Origin: Tritrichomonas musculus
Lineage: Eukaryota > Parabasalia > Tritrichomonadida > Tritrichomonadidae
Direction: 5' to 3'
Length of the DNA: 64,000 nucleotides
Assembly: GCA_039105265.1 (NCBI GenBank)
Contig: JAPFFF010000002.1
Location: 9,486,001-9,550,000, forward strand
Below are positions 1 through 10,114 of this stretch, piece after piece. Numbering within the stretch: position 1 is the stretch's first letter; each line of letters opens with the position of its first letter. The notes under the pieces are model-generated. The model searched no databases. It saw nothing but the letters and a program-made list of their open reading frames with translations, and was not told where the DNA came from. Made by a program: the position numbers and the translations under genes.

Positions 1-123
1 TATGATGGGGAAAAAAATAAATTTATATTTTTACTTAATCGATTAAATTAGATTCAAATATTGATCGTCATTAATAAAGTAGAAAGTAGCAAACAATATA
101 TAAATTTTGTATATTTTCAATCA

Positions 124-2292
124 ATGTCGTATCCTAAAATAAAAACATTTTATTATGAATTTATGGATCCACTTTTTTCAGGCTGTGTTCGAATAGATGT
201 CAGCAAGTATCCCACAATATATGATTTCAGAAAAGTTGTTGCATCAATATTTAATATTTTAGATTACAACCTAATCTTAAAAAATCCACCAGACGAAAAA
301 CAATTAGATAAATTAAGAGAAAATTATACATTTCAATTGATAATAAAAAATCGTTGTACAGATGTTGAATTTGTTTTTCCAAACAGGCAAACCATTCTAA
401 TTGAAGATTGTTATAAGAAGGATTACTTTGAAATCATCAAGATATTCCAAAAAAATCACATTTTTTTTTCAAAAAAGTGCATCAAGAAACACATTCATTT
501 TCTAGTTTTTGGCAAAGAACTACCTCACATTGAGTTTCCATTTTTTGCAATTCCATTGAATTCTTTTATAAATGTTCAAATGAGTTGTGATGTTATTGTT
601 CTAAATTATGGAGAAAATTCATTCATATTTCGCGAATTTGAATCAGCAGATAAAGCATATAAACTCATTCAAAAAGTTTATAAAAACTGTCACTCTGTCT
701 CAATTTTAAATGAACAAAATGAAAAATTAAACTATTGTGATGAATTGACAAACAATGAAAGATACCAAATTCAAGTACTTTTTATGATAAAATTTCAAAA
801 TGTTGGAACAAATTCAGAGCTTATTCAAAAAGTGGATTATTTTTCAACTGTTTTTGATGCTCAAAAAATTCTCTCAAAAATTTATAACAGATATGAGCCA
901 GAAAACATTACTATTTATGATGATGACATGAATATAATTCACAACAAAGAATTGTTATTAATAAACATTCATTCTTATGATGAGACCTTTAAATTCAAAA
1001 TTGATTTCACGGCAAATCGACCGAAAAATGAAAATGATAAAAAAATAGAAATAAAAAGTTATTCAAAAACTCCTGATAGGCAATATAAACCAAGTCCAAA
1101 CACAATTGATTTAGATATTGTTCTAAAGCAGCCTTTTTTCTCAAGAACGCCAGACATTGTAAGTAAGAATAGATCGTACCAAATAATCGAGCCACAATTC
1201 CAAAGAAAACTAAATGACGATTATGAAGATGAATATGATACAGGCAGCAATCTTTTTTATCACACAGATAGCGATGAATATAGTGATGATGATGATGATG
1301 ATCAATATTCATCATCGCAGCCATTGAATTTAAAAATAAAAATGCCATTAGTATTCAGTAATTTTGACAATAGTTCAAGCGACGAAAGTGATGTAAAGCA
1401 TCCACCTAAGAAAGCTCTAAATATAAAGTCCATTTATGATATCTATAATGAAGAAACAGACGATGAATTAAAAAAATATAAGAAAACAAAACATGCAGCA
1501 TCCAATGTAAATAAATCTAAGCCAATAATTAAAAAGAGGCAAAAAACAGCAGACGATAATTCTTATTCTGATAATAAAGATTCTAGTGAAGATGATCATC
1601 ACAACAAATATGAAATGAAGCGAAAGCAAGAAAAAGAAAAAAATCAAAATAAAGTAAAAAGCAAACATGCAAAATCAACAGATGATAAAGTCAAAAGCGG
1701 CAAGGATCACTCATCAAAGATTAAAAATAGACCTAATAAAAAACTTGTAGATTTTGAAGAAGAGGAAGAATTTGATGATCATCATCATCATTCCAATGAA
1801 AAACAGAGGCCAACTAAAATTGATCATTTGAACAAATTACAAAAAAGAGACAAAATTGAATTAGTAAGAAAAACTAAGTCTAATGATAACGTTTCATTTG
1901 AAGAAGAGGAAGAAGAGTGCCATAGTAATTCGACAGAGATCAAAGTTGATTTGTCAGTGTCTAATTCTAGCCAAGTTGCGAGTAACATTTATGACGAGTA
2001 TTATCAGAAATTAGATAAAATAGAAAATAAAAGGAAACTTGGACCACAAAATGACAATAAAATTAAATTGTACAGTGACGATGAAGAACTCTTTAAGTCA
2101 TTTGAAGATCAACAAGAAAAGAAACAATCTTCTCTATCATCAATTTTTGAAGAAGAAGAAGAAGAATTGGATGATAAAGATGAACAAAATAATAATAATA
2201 ATGAAAATGAAATAAAAGAAAATAAATTGGAAAATATTAATTTGAATGATAATGACAAATCAGATGTATTTGAAGAGGAAGAAGAAGATTAA
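124..2292 (+). CDS. Acidic/basic low-complexity protein with repeated FEEEEE motifs, 722 aa
   Basis: I do not recognise a family. The open frame reaches back to base 61, but the first ATG is at 124 and is taken as the start. The N-terminal half (about residues 1-320) looks globular and contains several similar stretches alternating beta-type segments with short acidic turns, possibly repeated ubiquitin-like units; this is only an impression. From about residue 370 on it is low complexity: Asp/Ser runs, Lys-rich tracts resembling nuclear localisation signals, and a His4 run. Four short FEEEEE motifs are spaced through the last 200 residues and the last one ends the protein. Alternating Lys-rich and Glu/Asp-rich blocks suggest a nuclear or scaffold protein, which is inference. 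No signal peptide or membrane segment is visible. The next gene is on the same strand about 110 bases downstream. Confidence 0.75.
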   Translation: MSYPKIKTFYYEFMDPLFSGCVRIDVSKYPTIYDFRKVVASIFNILDYNLILKNPPDEKQLDKLRENYTFQLIIKNRCTDVEFVFPNRQTILIEDCYKKDYFEIIKIFQKNHIFFSKKCIKKHIHFLVFGKELPHIEFPFFAIPLNSFINVQMSCDVIVLNYGENSFIFREFESADKAYKLIQKVYKNCHSVSILNEQNEKLNYCDELTNNERYQIQVLFMIKFQNVGTNSELIQKVDYFSTVFDAQKILSKIYNRYEPENITIYDDDMNIIHNKELLLINIHSYDETFKFKIDFTANRPKNENDKKIEIKSYSKTPDRQYKPSPNTIDLDIVLKQPFFSRTPDIVSKNRSYQIIEPQFQRKLNDDYEDEYDTGSNLFYHTDSDEYSDDDDDDQYSSSQPLNLKIKMPLVFSNFDNSSSDESDVKHPPKKALNIKSIYDIYNEETDDELKKYKKTKHAASNVNKSKPIIKKRQKTADDNSYSDNKDSSEDDHHNKYEMKRKQEKEKNQNKVKSKHAKSTDDKVKSGKDHSSKIKNRPNKKLVDFEEEEEFDDHHHHSNEKQRPTKIDHLNKLQKRDKIELVRKTKSNDNVSFEEEEEECHSNSTEIKVDLSVSNSSQVASNIYDEYYQKLDKIENKRKLGPQNDNKIKLYSDDEELFKSFEDQQEKKQSSLSSIFEEEEEELDDKDEQNNNNNENEIKENKLENINLNDNDKSDVFEEEEED

Positions 2293-2404
2293 AAATATAA
2301 ATGAATTATTATATTTAAATAAATAAAAAAGTGATTTTGTATTCATCAATTTTTTTTTTTGTGTGTGTGTTTACAAAATTCCTGCCCACAATTTATTTTT
2401 ATTA

Positions 2405-4093
2405 ATGGTTGATCAAGTAGCTGAATATTTAGACAAGCTAAAGCAAATACAATGCATATTACACGATCTATTCGATAATGATTCACCAGATGAAAATGAT
2501 TATGATGATCTTTTTGAAATTATTAGATCTTCAAAATTTAATGAAGACCCGCATAAAATCAAATTATTTCTTTATTTATTTTCAAAAATTACAAAAAATC
2601 ATCATCGAAACCATAACTTCAATCAAACAATAGAGAGAATCATTTACTATTTTGCAAAAGATATTAAAAACTTATGTTCAAATTCAGACATATTTGATAT
2701 ATTTAAGAATAACAAATTAATTCTTCTTTTTCTTTTTAAAGAAAAAATAATAATGCCCAATAATGAAATATATCTCAAAATAGCACAAAAAAAATATCTT
2801 GAACGTAAATATCCCCAATATTTTTTCACAGAGTTTCAGAGTTTTTTGAATGATATGGAAGAAAAACCAGAATTAAATGAAAAGTACGAAGAGAATCGTT
2901 TTATTGGGGAGAATGACTTATATATTTGTCGATTAATTCGGAATGACTTTATTGAAGAGTTTATTTCACATGTCAACAAAACAAATATGGATCTGAGAAG
3001 TAGAATAAATCCATCAATTTTTGAAACAAATACATTTTTACTTAAAAATAAATCAATAAGTTTAATTCAATATGCGACTTTTTTTGGCTCAATTCAAATT
3101 TTCCAATATTTGAGGATGAATGACGTTGAATTAGAGCCATCTCTTTGGATTTTTGCAATTCATTCAAACAATGCCGAGCTAATTCATCTTCTTGAAGAAT
3201 ATCATGTTGAACCTCCATCATCATCATATGAAAAATGCTTTGCAGAATCAATCAAATGTCACCATAACGAAATATCAAATTACATAAGCAATGTTTCATT
3301 AAATGGGAAATACGAATCTTGCTTCAGTGAAGGTCTTTATAAATTAATTTTCAGATATCATAACTACTATCATTTCCCAAATAATTTAAACCAATCTTTT
3401 GTTTTTTATTTTCTTTTCCAATATGATTATTACTTCTTTGTTGACCTTCTTTTACAGGCAAATAAAGAATTGTTAAATGTTGATTTTGGTGCTTTTACAA
3501 TAACAAAGAAAAATGAAGATATGGTTGATCTTTTATTGTCTCAATCTGGAAAAGAAATCAAACCAAGCATGTTCAAATATTCCGATAATATCAAGCAAAT
3601 AACAATTCCTTCTTTTATTCAATCAATTGGTTTCAAATCTTTTTATAGATGCACTTCATTGACAACGTTGGTTATTCCTTCTTCTGTTACATCAATTGAT
3701 GATTATGCATTCAGCAGATGCTCTTCACTTCAGCACATCTCAATTCCAACATCAATAAAAGCAATAAGTAATTGCTGCTTTGAATTCTGCTTGTCATTAC
3801 AAGAGATATCATTACCTCCTTCAATTGAATCAATTGGAAGCATGGCTTTCCAATGTTGCAGTCGATTAAGAAAAGTTTCTCTTCCATCATCTTTGTTATC
3901 GATTGGAACTTGCGCCTTTTATAGCTGCTATTTTTTAGAAATTATAAATATTCCTAAATCTGTGAAATACATTGGTTATGACGCTTTTGGTGGTATCAAA
4001 CTGTACAGAGGTCCTTCACCGAATGAAGAAAAAAACAAAATAAAAGGGAAACATTCTGGAAATATGAAAAAATCGAAATGCAATATTTGCTAA
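2405..4093 (+). CDS. DUF3447/ankyrin-type protein fused to BspA-like LRR_5 repeats, 562 aa
   Basis: Start chosen at the first ATG (2405); the open frame upstream has no ATG. The first ~340 residues match the trichomonad ankyrin family with DUF3447: the signatures GSIQIFQYLRMNDVELEPSL, AIHSNNAELIHLLEEYHVE and [14 protein letters not shown] also occur, slightly changed, in the 731-aa protein at 42474-44669 and the relic at 33.5 kb. Residues ~390-535 hold about six LRR_5 (BspA/TpLRR) repeats of ~23 residues with the pattern IPSSVTSIDDYAFSRCSSL. The tail is Lys-rich and ends CNIC. The usual ankyrin repeats of this family are replaced by LRRs, so it looks like a domain swap. There is no signal peptide or membrane anchor, so a cytoplasmic scaffold is more likely than a surface protein. 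The gene is intact. Confidence 0.85.
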   Translation: MVDQVAEYLDKLKQIQCILHDLFDNDSPDENDYDDLFEIIRSSKFNEDPHKIKLFLYLFSKITKNHHRNHNFNQTIERIIYYFAKDIKNLCSNSDIFDIFKNNKLILLFLFKEKIIMPNNEIYLKIAQKKYLERKYPQYFFTEFQSFLNDMEEKPELNEKYEENRFIGENDLYICRLIRNDFIEEFISHVNKTNMDLRSRINPSIFETNTFLLKNKSISLIQYATFFGSIQIFQYLRMNDVELEPSLWIFAIHSNNAELIHLLEEYHVEPPSSSYEKCFAESIKCHHNEISNYISNVSLNGKYESCFSEGLYKLIFRYHNYYHFPNNLNQSFVFYFLFQYDYYFFVDLLLQANKELLNVDFGAFTITKKNEDMVDLLLSQSGKEIKPSMFKYSDNIKQITIPSFIQSIGFKSFYRCTSLTTLVIPSSVTSIDDYAFSRCSSLQHISIPTSIKAISNCCFEFCLSLQEISLPPSIESIGSMAFQCCSRLRKVSLPSSLLSIGTCAFYSCYFLEIINIPKSVKYIGYDAFGGIKLYRGPSPNEEKNKIKGKHSGNMKKSKCNIC

Positions 4094-4490
4094 AATCATA
4101 AATTATTTTTTTTAAATCAATCAAATATGAAATTAAACTTTATTTTAAAATTTTTCTATATAATAATAATAAAAAGAAGGAAATATATGAATTTTTTTAT
4201 CAATTCAACCAATTGATAGCGAATTGATTCACTTCATAGTTGTTCAAATAATGAAAAATGATAATATAAGAATCAATTTATAATGAATTAATTCATCTAA
4301 AGTTTTTCTTAAATATAGATCCTTTATAAATTACCAAAATTTATTTTAAACCATTTATTAATTCAAAAATAAAATTTTCTAAATAAAATTTTATGAATTG
4401 AAAATCTAAATTCCCCCGCTTTTTGATAATCTGTCATTCAAAATTCAATGGCCGTTGTGTTAAAATTTTATTGCATTAGTATATATCATT
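4094..4490. other. AT-rich intergenic stretch
   Basis: About 400 bases with no supported gene on either strand. There are short direct echoes of TTGATT/AATTGA words, which I read as AT-rich background. The end of this stretch carries the promoter of the lectin gene. Confidence 0.6.
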
Positions 4491-4495
4491 TCACT
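4491..4495 (+). promoter_or_regulatory. Candidate initiator (Inr) TCACT
   Basis: TCACT fits the trichomonad initiator TCA(+1)Y(T/A). Its A lies 9 bases before the ATG at 4502, the short leader typical of these organisms. A second TCATT lies just upstream. Short motifs like this occur by chance in AT-rich DNA, so only the position supports it. Confidence 0.4.
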
Positions 4496-4501
4496 TAATT
4501 G

Positions 4502-5068
4502 ATGAAAATTTATAATGATTCTGAAAAAAAATCTCTATCAAATGAAGATATCCAAAATGTTCCAGGTAGTAAGTTTGTATTAAAAATGAATATGGATGAA
4601 AGTCAAATAGGAATAGAATACAATGAGGAAGAACAAGACGAAATTACTTTTAAGAATATTCAAAATGAAGAAAAATGGAGATATGCCGTTACAGTTGATA
4701 ACAGACCATACTTAAATGATGCTGGACTCGGACTTGTTTTATCAGATGCAGATATTGAAAATAATGTTTACCAACAATTTATATTTGGACAGGATTCTTG
4801 GAGTACGGTAATTGACTCATATGCAAAAAAAGGGATGGTATGGGATATAGCAGATGAAAATAATTTAGACCCACCTCCCGGAACTCCATTTTATCTTTTC
4901 CCATTTCATGGACGTCATAATCAACATTTTCTCCTTCAAGACGGAAAAATCATTGCAAAACAAAATGGAATGGCTGTAACTTATATGGGCGGTAAAAATC
5001 CTTTTCGTATGATGCCATTAAGCCCAAAATTGAAAGAAAGACAGACTTTCAAAGTTCAATTATTATAA
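4502..5068 (+). CDS. Ricin-B-type beta-trefoil lectin-like protein, 188 aa
   Basis: ATG at 4502 lies 9 bases after a candidate initiator. An acidic N-terminus (~60 residues) precedes a ~125-residue region resembling a ricin-type beta-trefoil: aromatic QQF and QHF positions in place of QxW, the segment GMVWDIADENN followed by GTPFYLFPFHGRHNQ, and a final QTFKVQ. Ricin-like trefoils usually bind carbohydrate, and short intracellular members are common in trichomonads. There is no signal peptide, so secretion by the classical route is not indicated. The family call rests on motif pattern only; sugar binding is inference. Intact, same strand as its neighbours. Confidence 0.65.
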   Translation: MKIYNDSEKKSLSNEDIQNVPGSKFVLKMNMDESQIGIEYNEEEQDEITFKNIQNEEKWRYAVTVDNRPYLNDAGLGLVLSDADIENNVYQQFIFGQDSWSTVIDSYAKKGMVWDIADENNLDPPPGTPFYLFPFHGRHNQHFLLQDGKIIAKQNGMAVTYMGGKNPFRMMPLSPKLKERQTFKVQLL

Positions 5069-5178
5069 TTTTTTTCATTGATATTAAACTAATAATTTTA
5101 ATTAATCTACTTCTGTTTTTTTCTCCAATACTTCTTTTAAAAAAAAAAATTGAGTCGCTAAATGTTCGAGTAAAATTT

Positions 5179-5183
5179 TCATT
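5179..5183 (+). promoter_or_regulatory. Candidate initiator (Inr) TCATT
   Basis: TCATT fits TCA(+1)Y(T/A) and lies 6 bases before the ATG at 5187. It is supported by position only. Confidence 0.4.
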
Positions 5184-5186
5184 CGT

Positions 5187-6488
5187 ATGAGTAACGAAAA
5201 CCAAATACATCTTAAGGCATCAAGCATTTCGAACGTTCATTTTCAATCATACACTAATGACTTTACATTTTTTGTTAATGGTGAAGAATTTAAGACAAGT
5301 AGAATTGTATCTGATCTTTTATCTCCAATTATTTCTAATGAACACTTAAATGATCCTACATTTAGTAATTTTACAATAAATACGAAAAGTAAGGGCGATT
5401 TTCACAACGTTCTCAAGCTTCTTACTTTCGAGTATCATAATATATCAGATAATGAACTTCCTTTTATTTTTGAAGTCTTTAAAATTCTTCATAATGATTT
5501 CATTGAATTTGTTTGCAAAGAAGAATTTACTGAAATCAAGACATCCAGCGTTTTCTCGCGTTTTAAGAAGCATTTAAAAAATCCAAAATTTTATCAGAAA
5601 ATTTTACTATCAGAAATCGACTTCATTTCTTCGCATTTCACCGAACTTAGCGAATCACATTTTGACGATTTTGCAAGTCTTGATTTAGACACTCTTTTAT
5701 CAATTTTAGACAATCCAAAACTTCAAACGAATGATGAAGACCAGCTTCTCAAATTTGTGAACAAACTCTATTCAAATGATTCCACTTTTTCAATACTTTA
5801 CGAAACCATTTGTTTTGCTAATGTGTCGTCGGAAGCCATAAGCGAATTCATTGAAAATTATGATTTCAATGAGCTCACAAAAATGACATGGCAAAAGTTA
5901 TGTGACCGTTTAATAATTGAAATTCCAAATCAAGACCAAAAAGTGACTCAATCTGGAAATCTATTGAAAAGCCGAAAAGTTTTCTCATTCAACGGTCAGA
6001 ACCCTTTTTCAGGCATCATCAATTATTTGAATACGAAAACGTCTTTTGAAATTGAGAAAGAAATAAGAGTAACGGCTTCATCCTTCACTTATCAGAAAAG
6101 AAACCCTTTAAATGTCACTTTTCATAACGATAGGGACAAGTTGTTCTGCTCCAAAAATGAGCCAAATAGCTGGATCTGCTTCGACTTCAAGGAACACAGA
6201 GTCGTGCCAACCGCCTATTCAATCAAGTCAACCGAGAACTTCACGGCTGGCCAGCATCCAGAAAACTGGGTGATCGAGGGATCAGTCGATGGAGAAGCTT
6301 GGATGACAGTTGATGAAGTGAAGAATAATTCTGATTTGAATGGAAATGGACTGTTTCACACGTTTAGCATTAATAAGAAAAATTTGCCTCCATTCAAATT
6401 AATTAAAATCAGACAGACTGGCAAAAACTGGCTCGATGATGATCAATTTATAATCGATTCTTTTGAATTATTTGGTACTTTTCTATAA
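5187..6488 (+). CDS. BTB/POZ-BACK protein with C-terminal F5/8 type C (discoidin-like) domain, 433 aa
   Basis: Residues ~22-110 look like a BTB/POZ fold (FTFFVNGEEFKTSRIVSDLL, then SPIISNEHLNDPTFSNFTI), with a helical BACK-like region to ~240. Residues ~255-433 match an F5/8 type C beta-sandwich: NSWICFDFKEHRVVPTAYSI, HPENWVIEGSVDGEAW and FKLIKIRQTGKNW are the diagnostic strands, and the domain ends with FELFGTF. BTB plus F5/8C is a known, expanded architecture in trichomonads; BTB domains dimerise or recruit cullin-3, and the discoidin domain binds a ligand, so a substrate adaptor is plausible but not shown. No signal peptide. The 3' half is less AT-rich than the 5' half. Intact. Confidence 0.85.
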   Translation: MSNENQIHLKASSISNVHFQSYTNDFTFFVNGEEFKTSRIVSDLLSPIISNEHLNDPTFSNFTINTKSKGDFHNVLKLLTFEYHNISDNELPFIFEVFKILHNDFIEFVCKEEFTEIKTSSVFSRFKKHLKNPKFYQKILLSEIDFISSHFTELSESHFDDFASLDLDTLLSILDNPKLQTNDEDQLLKFVNKLYSNDSTFSILYETICFANVSSEAISEFIENYDFNELTKMTWQKLCDRLIIEIPNQDQKVTQSGNLLKSRKVFSFNGQNPFSGIINYLNTKTSFEIEKEIRVTASSFTYQKRNPLNVTFHNDRDKLFCSKNEPNSWICFDFKEHRVVPTAYSIKSTENFTAGQHPENWVIEGSVDGEAWMTVDEVKNNSDLNGNGLFHTFSINKKNLPPFKLIKIRQTGKNWLDDDQFIIDSFELFGTFL

Positions 6489-7119
6489 ATATGCAATTGT
6501 TGTATGTTTTTTTTTTTTTTTTTTTTTTTTTTTTCAGTAAAAAAAAGATATCTAAGTTTAAACATGTCATTCTTATTTTAAATATTCAAGATAGTTGAAA
6601 AAAAATGTTTGTTGAAAATCCGAGATAGTGCTTAATTATATGTTTCATTTGCTGACTTGTAAGTATCAGATATTATCCATATATTTTCAAATACATAGTT
6701 TGTGCTTCAGTTGTATATTTGATAATTTATAAAATAAAGCATTATAAAATGCAAATCCATGATTTTGAACATACATTAAAAATCAAAATTTCGATTTTTC
6801 TCAAAAATGTTAGCATAAAGAGTTATAATTTTACTTTTGTTTTTTATGCAATAATATATATAGAAGCGATATATATGATTCAATATGGAAACAATAATCC
6901 AAATAATCCGATATTTCGATTATATTTTTTCATCTTCAGCAATAGAAAAAACACTAAAATATCAATTTTTGGTTCGAATGCTATATTTGTTTATATCAAC
7001 TATTAAGTCCTTAACATACTGATATATTTCATTTATTACCAAAGTCTTTGTATCTAAAGAAAAATCCAAAATAAATAAAAATTTTCACAATTTTTTAAAA
7101 ATTTTCCGATCACATTTAA
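6489..7119. other. Intergenic, with a 28-base T run
   Basis: A run of 28 T lies at 6507-6534 just after the stop of the BTB-F5/8C gene. A 95-codon frame at 6719-7006 has no ATG at its beginning, is built of Ile/Tyr/Asn/Lys as expected from random AT-rich DNA and has no recognisable motif, so it is not called. Confidence 0.5.
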
Positions 7120-7893
7120 ATTCATTTTCACATTTGAATTCTCTTCTGTAATATCACTTAAATTAGGAATAAAAGTCGGAACTATTTCTGATTATGCTTT
7201 TTGTAATTGCACTAAATTGGCAAGTGGACTTGTAATATCAAACATTGTTACCAGAATTTGGCATTCAGTGTTTTATCAAACTGTAGTATTTTCAAACAGT
7301 GATTTATTCACTGAAACTCATGCATTTTCTGAAACGAGCAATTTTACATGCAGTGATCCATTTGAGAAAACTCAATCTTTTTCAAACAGTTTTTATTTCA
7401 GTGAATCAAATCATTTTTCGCTAAGCAGCATATTTTCAGAAACATCATTTTTCACACTGACTAAAGCTTTTCAGAAACAAGTTCTTTCACTGAAAGCGGA
7501 ATATTCACAAAAAGTGATTATTTTCCAAGTGAATCTTTCACAGAGAGTAAAGAAATTAGTTCTTCCAATTTTTTTTTTTAATAATTGGCAAAGTTCAAAA
7601 AAGATCTGTCCTTTTCCGAATATTATATCAATGAGTTATAACGAAAAAGGAGAGTTTACTGCTTTCTATTTACAGGCACAAGTTCAACAATTTATGCTCC
7701 TACATATATGCATACACTTGGATTGCTTGTTATGAATAAAAAGAAAAGAATTTCACAGTCAACTCTGGCTGGAATTGTGTGGGGATTAGCTACAGTGCTT
7801 TTTGTAGCAACTGGAGTTACCATCGTTATACTCAAGAAGAAAGGAGTTTTAAAAAATAATTATGAATTATCAGAAGATGAAATCACATTATGA
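7120..7893 (+). pseudogene. Decayed BspA-like surface protein (C-terminal part)
   Basis: The relic keeps, in order, one LRR_5 unit (GTISDYAFCNCTKLASGLV), a Phe/Ser stalk of 6-residue repeats of the type xFSETS, a transmembrane helix (GIVWGLATVLFVATGVTIVI) with a KKK stop-transfer, and a short acidic cytoplasmic tail. This is the membrane-proximal half of a BspA-like type I surface protein. The N-terminal signal peptide and most LRRs are missing, and the stalk changes frame near base 7470 and again before the membrane segment (frame of 7708-7893). The same stalk plan occurs in the Pmp gene at 45320-50959. The high A+T and two frame changes mark it as a pseudogene rather than an annotation gap. 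Confidence 0.7.
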
Positions 7894-8209
7894 TTCAAAC
7901 AGTATTCAACAACATCAGCAATATTATTAATATCAGGTGAAAATATAGTAAAGAATGATTTTCCATATGTTGGCCTGATATTTTTGTTATTTTTTACAAT
8001 TAATAATAATCCTTTACATTATTATATTTATTATAAATGCAAAATATGTTTTAAAGAAAGATAATATAAAAGCATGAAATGTGATATAAAAATATTTATG
8101 ATATTTTTTAAATTTATCTTTATCTAATTGAAAAAAAGATTTATTCCTGGGATGGTTATCGGTACTGCTATTTATCAGGTATCAGTAAAATATTATAGAA
8201 TAAATATTA
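7894..8209. other. AT-rich intergenic stretch
   Basis: About 310 bases with nothing I can support on either strand. Confidence 0.5.
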
Positions 8210-8930
8210 TTGAATAAAACTACAATTGGTTACATGCACATGAAGATATATTAAGTGTTGATATTCAATCATATATTTGATTGCTTCATCAGTGATCTTT
8301 TTATTTTCGTTTCTGTACCCGCAATGATTTGGTAGTAGACATTCATCCTTTAAAATTTCTCTTTGTTGGCGAGCAGTTAATTTCTTAAGCAAATGAATTT
8401 TGTTTCTTAGTGTCTTTTCAGAAAGAAAAAATTTATAAGCAGGGTTTTGCTTATACTTTTTGTAAGCCATAACGAGTGTAGAGATATTTTCAGAATTGTT
8501 TATTTCTAAATTCTTTTTATCAAATTTTTTAACTTTGTTATCATAATATAGATGAGATCTAAATCCTCGGTAAAAGTCAGGTTCAATTAACTGCTCCGCT
8601 TACTTTCCTCTCAGAATAAAATCAGCCAAAGTTTATTTTTTTGGGCTATGCTACTCTTAATTTCATGCAATATTTCATTAACATTGAATAGTTCTTCAAA
8701 AATTGCATCGAATTTATTTTCATCTATAAAAACGATATCTTTGGGTCAAATTTCATCAACAAAAGGCATCTGATTAGTGATTGATTGGTCAATGACTGTT
8801 TCCCCAATATCGTTTTGTTTTGGATTTGGATTATTTTGTATAGGGTGAAATGTATGAGTTTCTGATAATGATGCTGTTAATGAAGCATTAGTTTGATGTG
8901 CTTGCTAGTTATTACTAGGAAATTCATTGC
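8210..8930 (-). pseudogene. Decayed minus-strand gene of unknown family, interrupted by the Polinton
   Basis: Reading on the minus strand, a coding-like stretch is open from about 8585 down to 8207 (it contains FYRGFRSHLYYDNK, LRNKIHLLKKLTARQQ and LLPNHCGYRNE). Upstream, a second stretch in another frame runs from 8930 to ~8600 and has in-frame stops near 8895, 8748 and 8610. Composition and phrasing (charged helices, FIDENKFDAIFEEL) look like real protein rather than background. I do not recognise the family. The Polinton target site (CTCGTT) is at its upper edge, and the right flank of the Polinton holds a further open minus-strand stretch in the matching phase, so the element seems to have landed inside this gene or its relic. 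Host gene or other mobile element: undecided. Confidence 0.5.
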
Positions 8931-8936
8931 CTCGTT
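8931..8936. repeat. Left target-site duplication CTCGTT
   Basis: Six bases immediately outside the left terminal inverted repeat. The same six bases follow the right repeat at 30686-30691. Six-base duplications are the hallmark of Polinton/Maverick integration. Confidence 0.95.
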
Positions 8937-9410
8937 AGTAGTAATGATGTGTGCGACGTGCATCCCTATTAACTACTGGAACATTTTACACCACCCTACC
9001 TTACCGCGCACCTAGCTCAGGTATGAAAAAATCAAATGTGATACTCATTATAGTTTTTGACGTCGTTTCCATTACCGAACATACATAATTTAGATAACTT
9101 TCTGAAATCCCCAGCAAACTCCCCCAAAACCCTACCACATCTACAAATACAAATTTCTGAATTTTGGGCTATCTACCTTACATAGAAGATTACAACACTC
9201 GCAATAGGCAATCTACAATTTCACATTTTAAATTTTACATGATGAAACACGAAAAACTGACCTTCCTAAGATAGGTGCACAAACATGAAAACCCTAGAAC
9301 GATTTTTGCAAAAAATAATATTCACAAATGATATCACCATCTCTCATCACAAACGAGAATCACAAATTTATATTTCTTTTTTATTTTTCATTTTTTATTT
9401 CCATTTCACA
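8937..9410 (+). repeat. Polinton left terminal inverted repeat, 474 bp
   Basis: It matches the reverse complement of 30212-30685 over its full length with about 11 mismatches and no length difference. The outermost ~110 bases are identical in both. The inner edge is 12 bases before the ATG at 9422, so the repeat must hold the promoter and leader of the first gene. Confidence 0.95.
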
Positions 9411-9421
9411 CAGTACTAAAC

Positions 9422-10114
9422 ATGAACACAAAAAATACTATCAGCACTCTTATTTCTTCAAATCAGCAAATACATGGAAATTACACAGATGAGCAAATTT
9501 CTGAATATTTTCAAGAACATAATTGTACTATACTACGATTTCCTAAGAACGGATATTCAGAAAGTGCTCTGACATTCTATCGTAATGACGATCCTAGCAG
9601 AATAATGTACACTACACTAGGAAGATTTGTAAGAAATCCAAATAAATTATACCAAAAAGACTATGGTTATATGCGCAAAAATAATATAATATTAACAGAG
9701 ACAAAAGAACAAAGATTAGAAAAACAAAGACAAGATTATGAAAACAAATTACGAGAGTCTATGAAGCAAGAAGATTGTATACTGACTTCTAAATATGAAG
9801 GTTCTCTTAAGCATGTACACTATACATATAACGATTTTGATTACAGAGTAACACCAGCAAATTGGAATGCAGGAGCAAGACCGCATCAAGCAAAATGTAT
9901 AAGATATACTCACGAACATATAGCACAGTTATTTGCACAAGAAGGTTGCAAACTTATTTCTCAGTACCAGAATCAAAAATCAAAACTTACTTATGAATAT
10001 AAAGGACGAACATTCCAAGTTGTCTATAATGATTGGAAATTCTATCATAGTCGTCCACATTTAGGTCAAGTTCATACTTACTTCACAGAGGAAATAGATA
10101 GAGAATTTAATTAA
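9422..10114 (+). CDS. Polinton protein with three copies of a ~60-residue repeat, 230 aa
   Basis: First gene of the element, starting 12 bases inside the left terminal repeat and reading inward. Three related units are visible at about residues 22-70, 105-160 and 165-220. They share the pattern 'E/Q-x-C-x-x-x-x-x-Y/F ... x-Y-x-Y-x-x-x-x-F-x-V ... N-x-W', for example LFAQEGCKLISQYQNQKSKL followed by a YEYKGRTFQV strand. Such repeated small alpha/beta units resemble DNA-binding modules in large DNA viruses, but I cannot name the family. No signal or membrane segment. It ends close to the promoter-like motif of the polymerase gene. Confidence 0.75.
   Translation: MNTKNTISTLISSNQQIHGNYTDEQISEYFQEHNCTILRFPKNGYSESALTFYRNDDPSRIMYTTLGRFVRNPNKLYQKDYGYMRKNNIILTETKEQRLEKQRQDYENKLRESMKQEDCILTSKYEGSLKHVHYTYNDFDYRVTPANWNAGARPHQAKCIRYTHEHIAQLFAQEGCKLISQYQNQKSKLTYEYKGRTFQVVYNDWKFYHSRPHLGQVHTYFTEEIDREFN

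Noticed and set aside
61-123. Upstream extension of the first gene to base 61
   Set aside because: No ATG before 124; a TTG start is not expected in a nuclear gene.
6719-7006. 95-codon + frame after the BTB-F5/8C gene
   Set aside because: No ATG at the beginning, background amino-acid composition, no motif.
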